Assembly (NCBI GenBank): GCA_021234155.1
Contig: JAJEKV010000779.1
Span: forward strand, 28,294-92,293
DNA: 64,000 nucleotides
DNA from: Isoetes taiwanensis
Taxonomy: Eukaryota; Streptophyta; Lycopodiopsida; Isoetales; Isoetaceae
Direction of reading: 5' to 3'
The position numbers and the translations under genes are program-made. Below are positions 10,666 to 20,952 of this stretch, piece after piece. The notes beneath the pieces were generated by a model, which had not been told where the DNA came from, did not search any database, and saw only the letters and a list, made by a program, of their open reading frames with translations. Every line of letters starts with the position of its first letter. The first letter of the stretch is position 1.

Positions 10666-10980
10666 AAGATTGCTAAATCTGGGAAGTTTGTGTTGCTCTT
10701 GCTTTTTCTTGATGTCATAGTCGCCATAGTAGGGCTTGCAGCTGAGTCTAAACAGATTTGGGTACGTTCTTTTCCTTTGCTACTATTTTATTAGGCTTTG
10801 CATAGCTTTTGATCAGTCTGATCAAGTAGAGCGTCGGATAAATGGGTGCTGCCTCTATCCAGAGAGTCCTGCCTTGATCTTTGGGCATAATGGCGCTTGT
10901 TGTTATTCTCTTCTTGCCTAAATCCTTGCCAATGTTGCGGGAGGTTGTATTTGTTGTACAACTAAAAGAACTGGTTCTTT
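10666..10980 (+). pseudogene. DUF1218 / MWL-like membrane protein fragment, captured
   Basis: Block 1 (10,666-10,761) encodes a short Lys/Ser lead and a hydrophobic segment ending Gly-Leu-Ala-Ala-Glu, the first transmembrane helix of DUF1218 proteins. It stops at a GG/GTACGT donor. Block 2 (about 10,830-10,980) encodes Cys-Leu-Tyr-Pro-Glu-Ser-Pro-Ala-Leu and, after one TAA, Ala-Asn-Val-Ala-Gly-Gly-Cys-Ile-Cys-Cys. Both are signature motifs of the family. In plants these multi-pass proteins affect secondary-wall lignification (MODIFYING WALL LIGNIN). The start codon is missing, one stop interrupts block 2, and the last two helices are absent. It ends close to a 22-base T-run. A decayed captured copy is the simplest reading. 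Confidence 0.55.
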
Positions 10981-10991
10981 CTCTTTCTTTC

Positions 10992-11013
10992 TTTTTTTTT
11001 TTTTTTTTTTTTT
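10992..11013 (-). repeat. 22-base T-run (possible poly(A) tail on the minus strand)
   Basis: Uninterrupted T22 preceded by CTTTCTTTC. It could mark the 3' end of a retroposed sequence lying to the right on the minus strand (11,014 onward, which on that strand reads toward AATCCCTAAAAA). I found no reverse transcriptase there, so the source is unknown. Confidence 0.4.
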
Positions 11014-12794
11014 AGGGATTTTTTATTTTTATTAATATAAAATTGGTACAAAGCCCTTATTCACCCAATTAGTGGAGAGCATAGTAAGATACAAACCAGC
11101 CACCTAACGGGTAGATTACTCTATTGGAGGTCTCTCAACCTCTTCCTTGCTCATTAGTACTATGGGAGCCACTGCTTTTCCAAAAAGTACTATAGCAATA
11201 GCCGCAGCCTCTTCCCAACAACCAAGTACTATGGAAGATAATTCCTCAATTTCCTACAGTTAGCTGCTTATGTAACCATCCCCCCCACTAACCTCAAAAA
11301 AAAACTGCCCTAAGGTGTAGCACTTAAAGTCCAAACTCTATTAGACAATTCCAATCACTAGTGGCACCAGAACAACCTTTGCAACCCATCAATTCTGACC
11401 CATGATTCCGATGAAGCTTCTCCCCGAAAATAGCGGCTTCAAGTGACAAATGGATACTATGGGAGCCTTGCTCTATCTCTTCTCCAACCATCACTCCATC
11501 CAAAAGCGCCTCTAGAATCAAGTGCAAAAATCCGACCCATAACATCTAGTCCTAGTGGCCTTGTCTCCCCTAGAACCATGTGCATATATCGGGGGCCTCC
11601 CATCTCCCTATCGCAGTTAGCCATTCTTGGGACAATAGATTATAGAAATGCCACATAAAAGCTTCTCTTGGTCAGGGACAAGAGAGCACGTGCCTATCCC
11701 GAACATCCTTCTAAAAGAATAGTTGCTTCAAAGATAGCACTTGAAAAGAAGAAAACTTAATGATCCAACTCCAACGAGAGTGTAAGTGCCAAATTCATCA
11801 TTTGCATCCTCACCTAGATAGAACTTACCATCATCGAAACATGATTTCCAATATTAAGTTCCCCAAAATATTTTCTTGTAAATCCTCAAGTAAAACGATT
11901 ACTCCGACAAAGTTCATCCACATTGAATAGAGAGGCTTCAAATGCCCGGCTTAATAAATTCAAAGCCCATTAGATTCTCCTGATTTGCTATTGCAAGAGT
12001 AGGAAGAACACCGACCAAATGAAAATGCAAAGACAAACCTCGACATCGAGATCGCCACAGTCAGAAGAAATCATAAGTTATTCTCGCCAAACTAAAGCCA
12101 TACAAAAGGAACATAGCCCTGAATATTCAAGGTGTTCAACTAGCATAGAAACAAAGAATAGGCAAGCCGACACGTAAGACAACCTTCTATACCATAGGAT
12201 CCGCGAATGAGTCGCGGAACATAAACCGCAATGAGTGCAGACTACAAGATCCGCAGCGGAGTGACACCACCGCAATGGAGTGCGGCATCAGATCCAAAAC
12301 CAAGCCTCCCACTGCTTTTATATGTGCTAGCAACAAAAAAAAATAAGACTGGATGCCCTTACCAAAGAGTTCGTGCTATCCTTAGCATAGCACTATCTAG
12401 ACCCAAAAACACAAGTGAGCAAATGCTTGAAATGATCTATAACCAGGATCAAAACCGATGCAAGGAAGATTCAAATTTTGGAGATAGCGGCCATACCTCA
12501 ATCCCTCCTCTTTAAAGAAGCGTAATCGAAAGGGAAAGAGAACACCTTGTCATACGCACACGGCATGGGAAGGCGAAGCGTGAACCGGGCTCTTCAGTGA
12601 GCAGAACTCTACAATACAGTCTATGGGTTATGTGGCCGGCCGCCGCCCCTAGTTAGGCGCAACATTTTTCTGCGCCTTCACCTCGTGTTTGTCGAATCTG
12701 GTTCTTTCTCAAGAACTTCAGTTCGATTGCAGCTATGATTGCCCTCAAAGATGCATTGATGATGCACAGAGTTTGTAACCGTCTTCTTTTCAGG
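11014..12794. other. CACTA interior, possible minus-strand retroposed sequence, unassigned
   Basis: Short minus-strand frames between 11,324 and 11,760 are interrupted by stops and show no known domain. The 12,060-12,600 part is unassigned. Confidence 0.2.
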
Positions 12795-12918
12795 GAATTT
12801 CCAAGAAGCGACTTTCTAGATGACTCTCTTTTGTTTTTCAATCAGTGCAGCTCCTTTTACGAATTTCCAGGAAGTGACCTTCTAGATCTCTATTTTGTTT
12901 TTCAACCAGTGCAACTCT
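12795..12918 (+). repeat. Tandem duplication, 66 bp, two units
   Basis: Units at 12,795 and 12,861 share GAATTTCCARGAAG, GACYTTCTAGATG-like, TTTTGTTTTTCAA and CAGTGCARCTC segments. They look like duplicated coding or intron sequence next to a GTAAGT-like site at about 12,945. Confidence 0.6.
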
Positions 12919-13179
12919 TCGGCCAAGATAAAAGAGATGCACATGTAAGTGCAATTCATTTCCCTTCAATAGTAAATGCTATTAATTAATCTAAATCAAT
13001 ATTTCATTTTACCATATATTGTGTGCTCTCTATAGGTGTGATACACTCACTTCGGCATTTGGCAAGGGTCTCATTTAACTAATCTATGCAAATATGTTTT
13101 TGATTGCAAGTCTCATCATCTGTGGGACTTTTTTCCAATTCTAAAATGACATGCAAGCTGCTCAAATCAACACTATAAC

Positions 13180-14350
13180 CTGATGGAAAATTTTAGAAGG
13201 GCATTCATAGTAAAAGCATTTCTAGAATGGGGCTCGCATGAAAACACCAAAAACCTCCCGATAGATAGGCTTCTCATTCATCTCAGCAGATTTTCTACAA
13301 TAGTGGATAGTGGATAGCCGCACACATGCGAACTACCCACGAAAAAATAAAGGGAATGTCCAATTATATAATTTGGACCCATAAAATACAATGCTAATAG
13401 AAGTTTGATTGTGTACTGGGCCGAAAGTTTATCACCGGGATTAAAAACCCTCCCTTCGGTTTTCGAGGAAAAACCTAGTGATAAGCCTTAAGCGCAAGGG
13501 GCTTGACAAAAAAAGGCGCGAGAAATCGCTCCCAAAACCCACGAATGGAGAAGTCGGGCTGCCAGCTCTCCAACCCGCACCTGCACATCACCAACACTAG
13601 AAAAATGTGACAAAACAAAAATTAGGCAACAACCCGGTATACCAGCCCCAGGTGTACATGGAAGCCAATTTTTACCTTGCATACTCACACAATTACTATG
13701 GAGTTATCCTCGCCTTATGGCGGAACAAAGTGGAGGAAGCTTATCCTCCTTATGGCGGCTGACAAAGTGGAGGACACGGATAGGCACAAGTTCTACCACG
13801 TCGGGGATCATCGCCATTATAACCCCGGTAACCAACTCCCAAAGCTAAACATACACTTGCCGAGTTGAACCCCGATCAAGTGCACATTTATTTTGGCATT
13901 ACTAGGCCTATACCAACTCACCACATGGATTTGGGCAAAACTTTAGTCATACATACATACTTTGTAGGCAGGATAGAATCCGCCTCGGGGAAGTCCGAAA
14001 AATTTTAGGCAACACTAGGGCTGGTAAACTGGTTGTTGCCTGAAAAAATGTGACAAAACAAACCTCCCAAAGTGGAGTGGCTGATCACGCAACAATAAAA
14101 CAAAAATCTCTTCAAATAGAGGGGCTGGTCACGCGTGCGTAGGTGACAAATACATTAAACAAAGAAAGGGGGGGGTGGGTTCAAAGAAAAAGAGAATAAG
14201 GATGCCGAGAGAGAAGAGGAAGCCGATAAGACGTTGATGCAGAACCGCGCCTAATATAGCGATCTCCCAACCAGAGAAGGCATGCGCCGCATGCATGCAT
14301 ATGCATGCTCGCCCCATTCTAGAATTTCGATCCGATGTCTCGGATCGATG
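13180..14350 (+). repeat. Repeat X, diverged copy inside the CACTA element
   Basis: Shares an ordered series of segments with 26,690-27,385: TCTAGAATKGGGCTYGCATG, a TTATCACSGGGATTAAAA block, a TAGTGATAAG block, a GGCTGGTCACG block, an ATGCATGC-rich block and a terminal hairpin CGATCCGA..TCGGATCG (about 14,329-14,347). The copies differ by many substitutions and indels. No protein was recognised in either, so X is an unclassified repeat family. Confidence 0.5.
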
Positions 14351-14963
14351 GGATTTTATGTTCAAATTTTGATGCCCAAAGAAGTAGAATCTTGAATAGA
14401 AAAATCATGAATAGATTTCGAGTTCTTCATAGAGTTGCCTTATATGAACAAGTAAAAACCATTAAGTTGCATCTTAACTTTGTCATGTGCAAAGAAGCTG
14501 CATAATTGTGTCCCCGTAATTGTGGCTCCTGCGAACCTCCGGATGGGGGTTGTGCTTTTTTGTTGTGGCTATGGGGCGAGGAATTGAGATTGTTTAATTG
14601 GCAAAGAAATTCTTTCCAATATTCGATTTCAGTGTATAAATGACGAGAATAGATAATATTTTGGAAAGATGTGGAGTAGAATGTAAGGTATGTGTATTGT
14701 CTTGCTATCAAGTAGCAACCACATTTGTTTTAAGTGGATATTGCTTATAAAATGCTTTCACCTTAAACAGGAATATTCCTGGGGTCAAGCATCCAGAATG
14801 ACACTTACAAAGCACCTTCGAGCAATGCAATTTTAGAACATTATGAAAAACATTATAAACAACGTTCTCATTGCCACATTTGTGTCATCGGGTTGTGTCA
14901 CCCATAGCATCAGTTATTAAAAAATTTTGAGTTGCAATTTTAGGCCAAAAATTGGCACAATCA
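14351..14963. repeat. CACTA right end with subterminal words
   Basis: The last 130 bases carry TTGCCACATTTGTGTCATC, GTTGTGTCACCCATAGCATCA and TTGGCACAATC, matching in inverted sense the GTGCCAC/GTGACA/GCATCA vocabulary of the left end. The preceding 500 bases show nothing assignable. Confidence 0.45.
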
Positions 14964-14994
14964 ATGACACTAATGGACCCCTTCTCTTATAATG
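14964..14994 (-). repeat. CACTA right terminal inverted repeat
   Basis: On the minus strand it reads CATTATAAGAGAAGGGGT and then ATTAGTGTCAT. The terminal CACTAC has become CATTAT, both changes being C to T. Confidence 0.7.
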
Positions 14995-14997
14995 TTT

Positions 14998-15350
14998 GTA
15001 GATTTCTATAGATTCCCTTGTGTTCTATGAGATTGCCTTAGATTTCTTGAGACTCCCTTACTTTCTACAACTTTCTAGAAGATTTTACAACTTTTTGAAT
15101 TATTCTAGAAGGTTCTATGTTCTAGAACCTCCTATAGCCTTCTAGAGGGTTATAGAAGACTCATGAACTTTCTAGAACATTTCCACAATTATTTGAAACA
15201 TCCTAAACCTTTCTAGAGCATTCTAAACTTTCTAGCCAAGAACCACAATGCGTATCCTCATCTAGATAGCCTCTTTATGAACTGGAAAATGAATCTTTTT
15301 TTCTTTTTGCATCTATGCATGTGGGATATATGTGCATCAGTTTTGTGATA
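14998..15350 (+). mobile_element. Right part of the heat-shock-element-rich LTR
   Basis: Continues the composition of 1-66, with at least five TTCTAGAA/TTCTAGAG cores between 15,070 and 15,235. It ends GTGATA immediately before the PBS-like TAGTATCAGAGC; a canonical LTR would end CA, so CA to TA is a single transition. The partner LTR was not found in this window. Confidence 0.5.
15103..15115 (+). promoter_or_regulatory. Perfect three-module heat-shock element
   Basis: TTCTAGAAGGTTC is nTTCnnGAAnnTTCn without mismatch. A further TTCTAGAA core follows at 15,120-15,127. This module arrangement in an LTR is that of the heat-activated Arabidopsis copia element ONSEN. Activity here is inference. 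Confidence 0.55.
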
Positions 15351-15362
15351 TAGTATCAGAGC
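15351..15362 (+). other. Primer-binding site, initiator-Met tRNA type
   Basis: TAGTATCAGAGC differs at one base from TGGTATCAGAGC, the site complementary to the 3' end of plant initiator methionine tRNA. It directly follows the LTR. Confidence 0.5.
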
Positions 15363-15691
15363 AGGAAATATGATCTAGAAATCTGTGGAAAAAGAAAATC
15401 TGGTTGCCTGGTAAGGCAGACAAAGCGTGGAAGAGTAGCAAAAGTATGGCAGTGGAAAGAATGGAAGGAATATAGGAGAAAATGAGTTGGGTGACGATGG
15501 CGCTTAGGGCTGCCGGTATTTTTCCTTGTAACTTGAGCATCTGAACTCCGTTTTCGATGATCTTTAGTTCGTTGGAAAGCTTGTTCCAAGAGCTCTCATC
15601 AACATCAATTTTGTTGCGTTTGCTATCCAGTTAGGGGCCGGATTTGGGTCTGTTTTATTTCGGCCACTTATAGTAGGGAAATTCAGTTGAA
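15363..15691 (+). mobile_element. Leader between PBS and DUF4283-like ORF, cut by copia insertion
   Basis: This is the left target half of the copia insertion: it ends at the duplicated AGTTC and continues at 24,966. No domain was recognised within the leader itself. Confidence 0.4.
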
Positions 15692-15696
15692 AGTTC
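15692..15696. repeat. Target-site duplication AGTTC (left)
   Basis: Identical to 24,961-24,965. The pair exactly brackets the copia LTR ends TG...CA. Confidence 0.75.
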
Positions 15697-16496
15697 TGTT
15701 AGAAAATTATCAGAGAATAAACCAATATGACTTAGCACAACTCAATCACCATTCATTAGATATAATTAATCTATGAACAGGATGATCTAATTTCATAAGA
15801 ACTTTTAAACAACCTCAATCATGTATATAAACTTCATTCTCCTATTATTCTAGCAAATATACTTCACCAATTGAATTAAATCATAGGAACACTGTTCAAA
15901 TGGTATTAAAATAATCACTGTAGCATTGGGCATTTTTCCATTTGGATCAGCAAATGTATACCTTGTCTTCTGCTATCACACCCACGGTATTCAGTCTAAA
16001 TCAATTATTTACACTGCTAGGTCATTTATCCCAGTAGTCTGACGGTCAAGCCAGACCGCTTGCTTGTTACCATATCCTTCGGATCCTCATGCCATTCCGG
16101 CATTGGACCGAGCTTGTTTGAACCGAAACTGGCTCCAAGTATCTCGATAGCATATTTGAAATATTCTTGAATCTCTGTTCAATGGTTTAACCATATAATA
16201 ATGTTCATTAAATAGGTCATGTCTTTGACCTAATATTTGAACCATTAACCTTTTCTTCAACCTTTGAAGTTGACTGCAATGAGTTTACCTAATTGCTTAT
16301 TTGCTTTTCAATGTCGTTCTTGTGCATAAGCATTCACTGTAGTTAACTTCCAAACACAGAACTCAACAGCACATAATTTAAACTCAAAGATTCTTCAACC
16401 TGTCAAGACACCTTCAACCGGTCTTTAATTTATTTTCTCCATTCAAGATCTTCTTCAAATATTATGATATGAAATATTATGACATGAACTCCAAAA
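15697..16496 (-). repeat. Copia 3' LTR
   Basis: Matches the 5' LTR at 24,159-24,960 throughout. Its outer end on the minus strand is ..TTCTAACA. The inner end reads TTTTGGAGTTC instead of TGTTGGAGTTC. Confidence 0.85.
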
Positions 16497-16506
16497 TTCC
16501 CCTTTC
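16497..16506 (-). other. Copia polypurine tract
   Basis: GAAAGGGGAA on the minus strand, directly upstream of the 3' LTR, where plus-strand synthesis would be primed. Confidence 0.65.
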
Positions 16507-16554
16507 ATGTCATAATTTAGTATCTCTGCAATTCATTTCTGTTGATAACTTTTG

Positions 16555-17163
16555 AAACTATTTCCACCCTAATGCCTTAGTCATAATATCTGCAAGTTGT
16601 GCTTCAGAATTTACATACTTTAACTGAATAAATCCCGTGTTCACCATGTCTCTGATGTAGTGCATCTCCATTTCAATGTGTTTGGTCCTTTCATGCAACA
16701 CAGAGTTTTTTGTCATAGCAATACAACTTTGATTGTCACAAAATAATTCTGTGCTTTCATTTTGCTATATTTCCAACTCATCCAAGAATCTTCTGGCCCA
16801 AATTATTTCCTTTGCAGCTAGAGTTGTTGAAGCATTCTCAGATTCTGCAGTTGAAAGAGCTATTGATGATTGTTTTTTGCTTCTCCAACTAACTGGTGCT
16901 CCCCCTAACATCACAATATACCCAGAAGTTGATTTACGCTCATCAAGGTCTCCACACCAATCTGCATCACTATAACTCTTCAACCTCAGATCCTTCGAAC
17001 AATAAACAATTCCTGTATATTTTGTACCCTTCAAAAATCTTAATACCCTTTTGGCAGCCAGCCAATGCTCATAACCTGGATTATTGTTATATCTGCTCAA
17101 CACATTTACTATGAAGGCTATGTCAGGCCTTGTATTATTAGCAATGAATAATAAGCTTCCCAC
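16555..17163 (-). pseudogene. Copia RNase H domain
   Basis: Starts in the RT-RNase H connection (Gly-Ser-Leu-Leu, Arg-Pro-Asp-Ile). It contains the hallmark Tyr-Ser-Asp-Ala-Asp-Trp, Lys-Ser-Thr-Ser-Gly-Tyr, Ser-Trp-Arg-Ser-Lys-Lys-Gln and Ser-Thr-Ala-Glu-Ser-Glu motifs, which hold the acidic catalytic residues. A stop (TAG) near 16,763 interrupts it. The C-terminal part with Cys-Asp-Asn-Gln-Ser, His-Glu-Arg-Thr-Lys-His-Ile and the final Asp-Ile-Met-Thr-Lys-Ala follows in the same frame to about 16,560. Normal copia proteins read through this region. A frame change near 17,165 separates it from the RT. Confidence 0.85.
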
Positions 17164-17172
17164 TAACTGTCT

Positions 17173-18060
17173 TTATGGCATTTTATTCATTTTCTCCTTT
17201 TCATCTTCATTCTTAGGACAAAATTCCTTTGACAATTTGCTTCCAGCAATGATTGGAGTTTTTACGGAATTACATTCTTGCATATTAGATTTCTCCAAAA
17301 CTGAATCTATATACTTACCTTGATTTAGTGAAATCTTCATATTTGCTCTGTCCCTTTTTACTTGAATTCCCAAGAACTTTGATAACTCTCCTAGGTCTGT
17401 CATTTTGTATCTGTTCTTGAGCATCTCCTTGCATTCATTTAAGAAATTTATGCTGTTAGATGCCAATATGCAATCATCAACATAAACAGTCATTATGCAA
17501 AAATCTCCTTCTCTCTTTAGTACATAAACATTGCCATCATTAGCCAACTTTGTAAAACTTTGTTCTTTCAGAAAATTGTCAATGCAAAAATACCATTGCC
17601 TTGGGGATTGCTTCAAGCCATAAACTGCCTTCTTTAGCCTCCACACCTTTTCTTTTCCAACTTCAAAACCTTGGGCTTGTCTCATGTACACTTCTTCTTC
17701 CAAATCTGCATTAAGAAAAGCTGTGCAAACATCCATATGATGTAAGTCTAGATTCAAAGCATTTGATATGGCAATTGTCATTCTAATGCTTGCTAATTTA
17801 ACAACTGGTGAATAGGTCTCATCAAAATCCACCCCTTTTCTTTGTGAATAACCTTGAGCAACCAGCCTAGCTTTGTGCTTTGGACTACCATCAGCATTTA
17901 CTTTCAATTTGTATACCCATTTATTTCCTATTGCATTTTTCCCCTTTGGCAAGTCTACTAGTTCATATGTAGACGTCCTTTCAAATGATTTCAACTCCTC
18001 TACCATTGCTTCTTTCCATTTTTCACAATCAAATGAGTTGACAGCCTCCTCAAAAGTTTT
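17173..18060 (-). pseudogene. Copia reverse transcriptase (RVT_2)
   Basis: Begins with the copia RT lead-in (Trp-Lys-Glu-Ala-Met, Thr-Tyr-Glu-Leu-Val, Asn-Lys-Trp-Val-Tyr-Lys). It continues through Asp-Val-Cys-Thr-Ala-Phe-Leu-Asn, Tyr-Gly-Leu-Lys-Gln-Ser-Pro-Arg-Gln-Trp-Tyr and the catalytic Tyr-Val-Asp-Asp. The usual variant at the second motif is Gln-Ala-Pro-Arg, so Ser here is a small departure. It is open for about 277 codons and ends near the RNase H junction, where the frame shifts. Copies RNA to DNA inside the virus-like particle. Confidence 0.9.
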
Positions 18061-18398
18061 TGGTGTTCAAGATTCCAATACCATGTGTATTTCATCTGTG
18101 TTTTCCTTTAAAATATTTTGTAACCTACTACTTCTCCCATTTTCTTTCCTGCCAAAGTTATGTATGTCAATATTAATTTCTTGTTGCAACCTTTCTCCTT
18201 CATTTTTCCTTTTCTTAGTCTGATCCTTTGCTTCTTTATTTTCAGCTGATTCAATCTCCTGTCTTACCCCTGCAATATTTTCATCATTGTTATTTTCTGC
18301 TAGTTCATTTTCCTGTCTTTCCCCTGCAACATTGTTATCTTCTAAACTTTTCGTGTCAGAGTCTACATCATCTGCATTATTCTGAGGCCTTTCTTCTT
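18061..18398 (-). pseudogene. Copia integrase-RT linker, degraded
   Basis: Acidic, Asn/Glu-rich linker coding on the minus strand with stops. Such linkers are typically variable in copia polyproteins. No domain. Confidence 0.5.
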
Positions 18399-19640
18399 CT
18401 ATTGTGGTATTTGCTTCCTATCAGCATTAGAACTTTCCTCCCCCTTTAAGATCTCCTGTTTTACTGAAGGTCTATATAATATATTTTCTTCAAAGGTTAC
18501 ATCCCTGCTCACCAGAATTCTCCTTCTAAGAGGATCATACATCCTATATCCTTTAGAATGCATATCATAGCCTACCAAGTAGGTTATTATTGACCTATCA
18601 TCCAATTTCTGTCTTTAACTCCTGAGGAATATGTGTGTACCCAAGACAACCAAATACTCTGAAGTTATCATAATTTGGTATTTTACCCGACCAAATATAT
18701 TCTGAGATTTTCCCTTCCAAACTTTTTGTTGGCAAAGCATTTTGTATAAACACAACAGTTTTAACCACTTCCTCCCAAATAAAATTGGGTAGACCTGCAT
18801 GTTTCAGCATGGATCTTGTAGCATCCAAGATTGTTTTATTCTTTCTCTCAGCCACACCATTCTGTTGAGGTGTGTGGTTGCATGTAAATTGCCTTTTTAT
18901 GCTCTTGCCAAGACAATATTTGGCAAATTTTCCTGACATGTATTCTCCTCCTTGATCAGACCTCACACATTTAATTCTTTTTCCAGTTTCACATTCTACC
19001 TCTGCTAAAAAAATTTTGAATGCTTCAAAGGCTTGATCTTTTGTTCTTAGACAATATATTCTGGCTTTCCTGCTATAATCATCCACAAAGGTTATAAAAT
19101 ACCTTTTTCCTGTTATCCCTGTCACATTCAATGACTCACAGAGGTCTGTATGGATTAACTCTAAAATATCATTTGCTTTTCCTTTTGCTTTAGAAAAAGG
19201 TAGTCTGGAGTGCTTTCCTAGCATACAACCCCTGCAAGTGTGATTTTCTGTTTCTTTGTCTGATGATACTAACAGGCTCTGATTTATCATGGATTCAATA
19301 TTTTTCACATTGGTATGTTCAAGTCTTTCATGCCACATCGATATATTTGGTACTAAAGTCAAGCTAACATTCCCAATTGACCGAGAATTTATACCAAACA
19401 GATTACCAACTCTTCTTCCAAAAAATTTTAATTCATTTCCATCAAAGATTTTACAATGAGTTCTTTCAAATACAACTCTCAATCCCATATCAACTAATTG
19501 AGATATTGAAATAAAGTTTCTAACTAAACTTGGAACACACAAAACATTTTGCAGATTCACTATTGTTCCATTCAGATAGCTCAAGGATTCCCACATCTTC
19601 AATTCATTGCAAGTCACCATTCTCTACTTGTATATGTCCA
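18399..19640 (-). pseudogene. Copia integrase
   Basis: The N-terminal zinc-binding part (Trp-His-Glu-Arg-Leu-Glu-His, later Cys-Arg-Gly-Cys) is followed by the catalytic core. Visible core residues are Thr-Asp-Leu-Cys, Val-Asp-Asp-Tyr-Ser-Arg, Ser-Asp-Gln-Gly-Gly-Glu-Tyr and Thr-Pro-Gln-Gln-Asn-Gly-Val-Ala-Glu-Arg, the DDE triad region. The C-terminal domain with Leu-Val-Gly-Tyr and Tyr-Asp-Pro lies in another frame at 18,399-18,605, so there is a frameshift near 18,600. Just upstream (higher coordinates) a frame break separates it from the protease. Confidence 0.9.
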
Positions 19641-20238
19641 CCTTGGCTTCCCCTTTTTTCTTTTAGGATCTTTGAGTTGCATGCAATGGATTTTTCTGCT
19701 CCACTGTCTAAAATCATAAAGTCATTGTCAACAAATTTATTATTAGTAGTAATAAAAGCTTTATGCATTCTTACCTTATCTTACCCCCAAAGAACTTCCT
19801 CCAAACACGATTTCTTACGCAATATTTGCTTCAGCATTTGAGTTACTTATGAATCTTCCCCTACCTCTTCCCCTGGCTGCTGAATATCCCCTTGCTCCCT
19901 TTTCTTTTCCTTTGGTAAATACCTCCACAATTATAACAATTGATTTCTTTTGTCATAGAGGGGCAGTCTATTTTCAGACGACCATATTGATTGCAGTTGA
20001 AGCATGGAACCAGCTTTCCCTTTTTCTTTTCTTCTCTGCCTTTCCCTTTTCTTTTCTTCTCAGGAGATAGCAATTCACCAGCTGGCGGCTTTTGCCAATG
20101 GTGGCACGTCTTTGCGTCCTACATCTCGCAAGTCTCCACCGTCGAAGTCCCTCGGCAAAGAGGGAATTTGGCCAAAAATAGGGCCTCTCAACGCCTACTA
20201 CAAGGGTTTTCCTCCCACACGAGGGGTTTTTTCATCCC
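19620..20238 (-). pseudogene. Copia gag C-terminus (zinc knuckle) and protease, left of the nested insertion
   Basis: The zinc knuckle region (about 19,930-20,000) reads Cys-x2-Cys-x9-Cys with Arg-Leu where the zinc-ligand His is expected. A second incomplete Cys-x2-Cys follows. The protease region (about 19,640-19,760) contains Leu-Asp-Ser-Gly-Ala, the aspartic protease active site, better preserved in the copy at 27,544-27,999. Low-level frame breaks occur near 19,780. The gag sequence stops at 20,238, where the nested element begins, and resumes at 23,327. Confidence 0.75.
20234..20238. repeat. Target-site duplication ATCCC (left)
   Basis: Identical to 23,327-23,331. The uninterrupted target is preserved at 28,281-28,300 in the duplicated unit, which proves the insertion point. 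Confidence 0.85.
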
Positions 20239-20920
20239 TGATATAGAGCGAGCATGGGGGAGTGGTCCACTTGAATGGGTTTGAGAAATATGGCTAATTT
20301 AATGTAAATATTCTTTCTATGATTCTCAATAATACATGAAGAAGGGCATAGAAGAGTATATTATCAACCATGGAAAAAAGGCCTATGCAAGAAGGTTTAT
20401 GGGATTACACGAAAGGGCAATCATTTTGCAAAGGTTATTTATTAAAGGTTACTAGGAAGGGGTCGTGTCAACCAACAAAAAGATAAAAGGCAAGGATACG
20501 AACCATATTGCAAAGGGGACCCATTTGAACACGTGCGTATTAAAAAAGATCTCTTTCCTATCATATAAAAGGAAGATATTATTACCATTGCATCAAAGGC
20601 TATTGCCTTTTAGAAAAAACAACGAAGGCATAAGGGGGGCGGATTTGGAGCAGGGGAGGCACAGGAAACCACATAGCGACCAAGGCGATTGCTTGGAGTA
20701 GAGAGTTCCGTTTGGCGAGCCTAGAACCTTGGTGAGAGTCGGCGGTTTCTACTTGGAGTAGGATGAAGTTCAATAAGCCTTAACCTAAGATAAGCCATAT
20801 TCCATTCAAGGGGTGGACGGTTGGGTGGAAAATCATTGCTCTTATCAATCGTGAAATAAGACTTTGTTTTGAGTTATTGAATCATCCTCTTGTAAGATTG
20901 TGAGTCTTTAACTTATATCA
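20239..20920 (+). repeat. 5' LTR of the gag-only element
   Basis: Near-identical to 22,637-23,326. Contains a CACGTG (20,530-20,535) followed about 30 bp later by ATATAAAA (20,563-20,570), a plausible core promoter. Most differences from the other LTR fall at CAG/CTG sites. Confidence 0.85.
20563..20570 (+). promoter_or_regulatory. TATA box in LTR
   Basis: ATATAAAA here and TATATAAA at 22,961 in the other LTR. A CACGTG box sits about 30 bp upstream in both. Confidence 0.45.
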
Positions 20921-20922
20921 AT

Positions 20923-20935
20923 TGGTATCGAGCTC
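20923..20935 (+). other. Primer-binding site of the gag-only element
   Basis: TGGTATCGAGCTC matches TGGTATCAGAGC of initiator-Met tRNA if CAG is read as CG, the same replacement that separates repeat copies elsewhere in this window. Confidence 0.6.
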
Positions 20936-20952
20936 ATCGATTCGGACCGGCA

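Larger units (their letters stand above)
67..14994. mobile_element. CACTA (En/Spm-type) DNA transposon, 14.9 kb, apparently non-autonomous
   Basis: The left end starts CACTACAAGAGAAGGG, the classic CACTA terminus, and the right end is its inverted counterpart (CATTATAAGAGAAGGG on the minus strand). The 31 bp inverted repeats match at 26 positions, and two of the five mismatches are C-to-T changes within CACTAC. Flanking triplets are TTC (64-66) and TTT (14,995-14,997), the 3 bp duplication expected of the superfamily with one transition. Short GTGTCA/TGTGCCA-like words crowd both ends. I could not recognise a TNP2/TNPA transposase on either strand, so it is probably mobilised in trans. The interior contains host-gene fragments and several repeats, listed separately. 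Confidence 0.7.
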
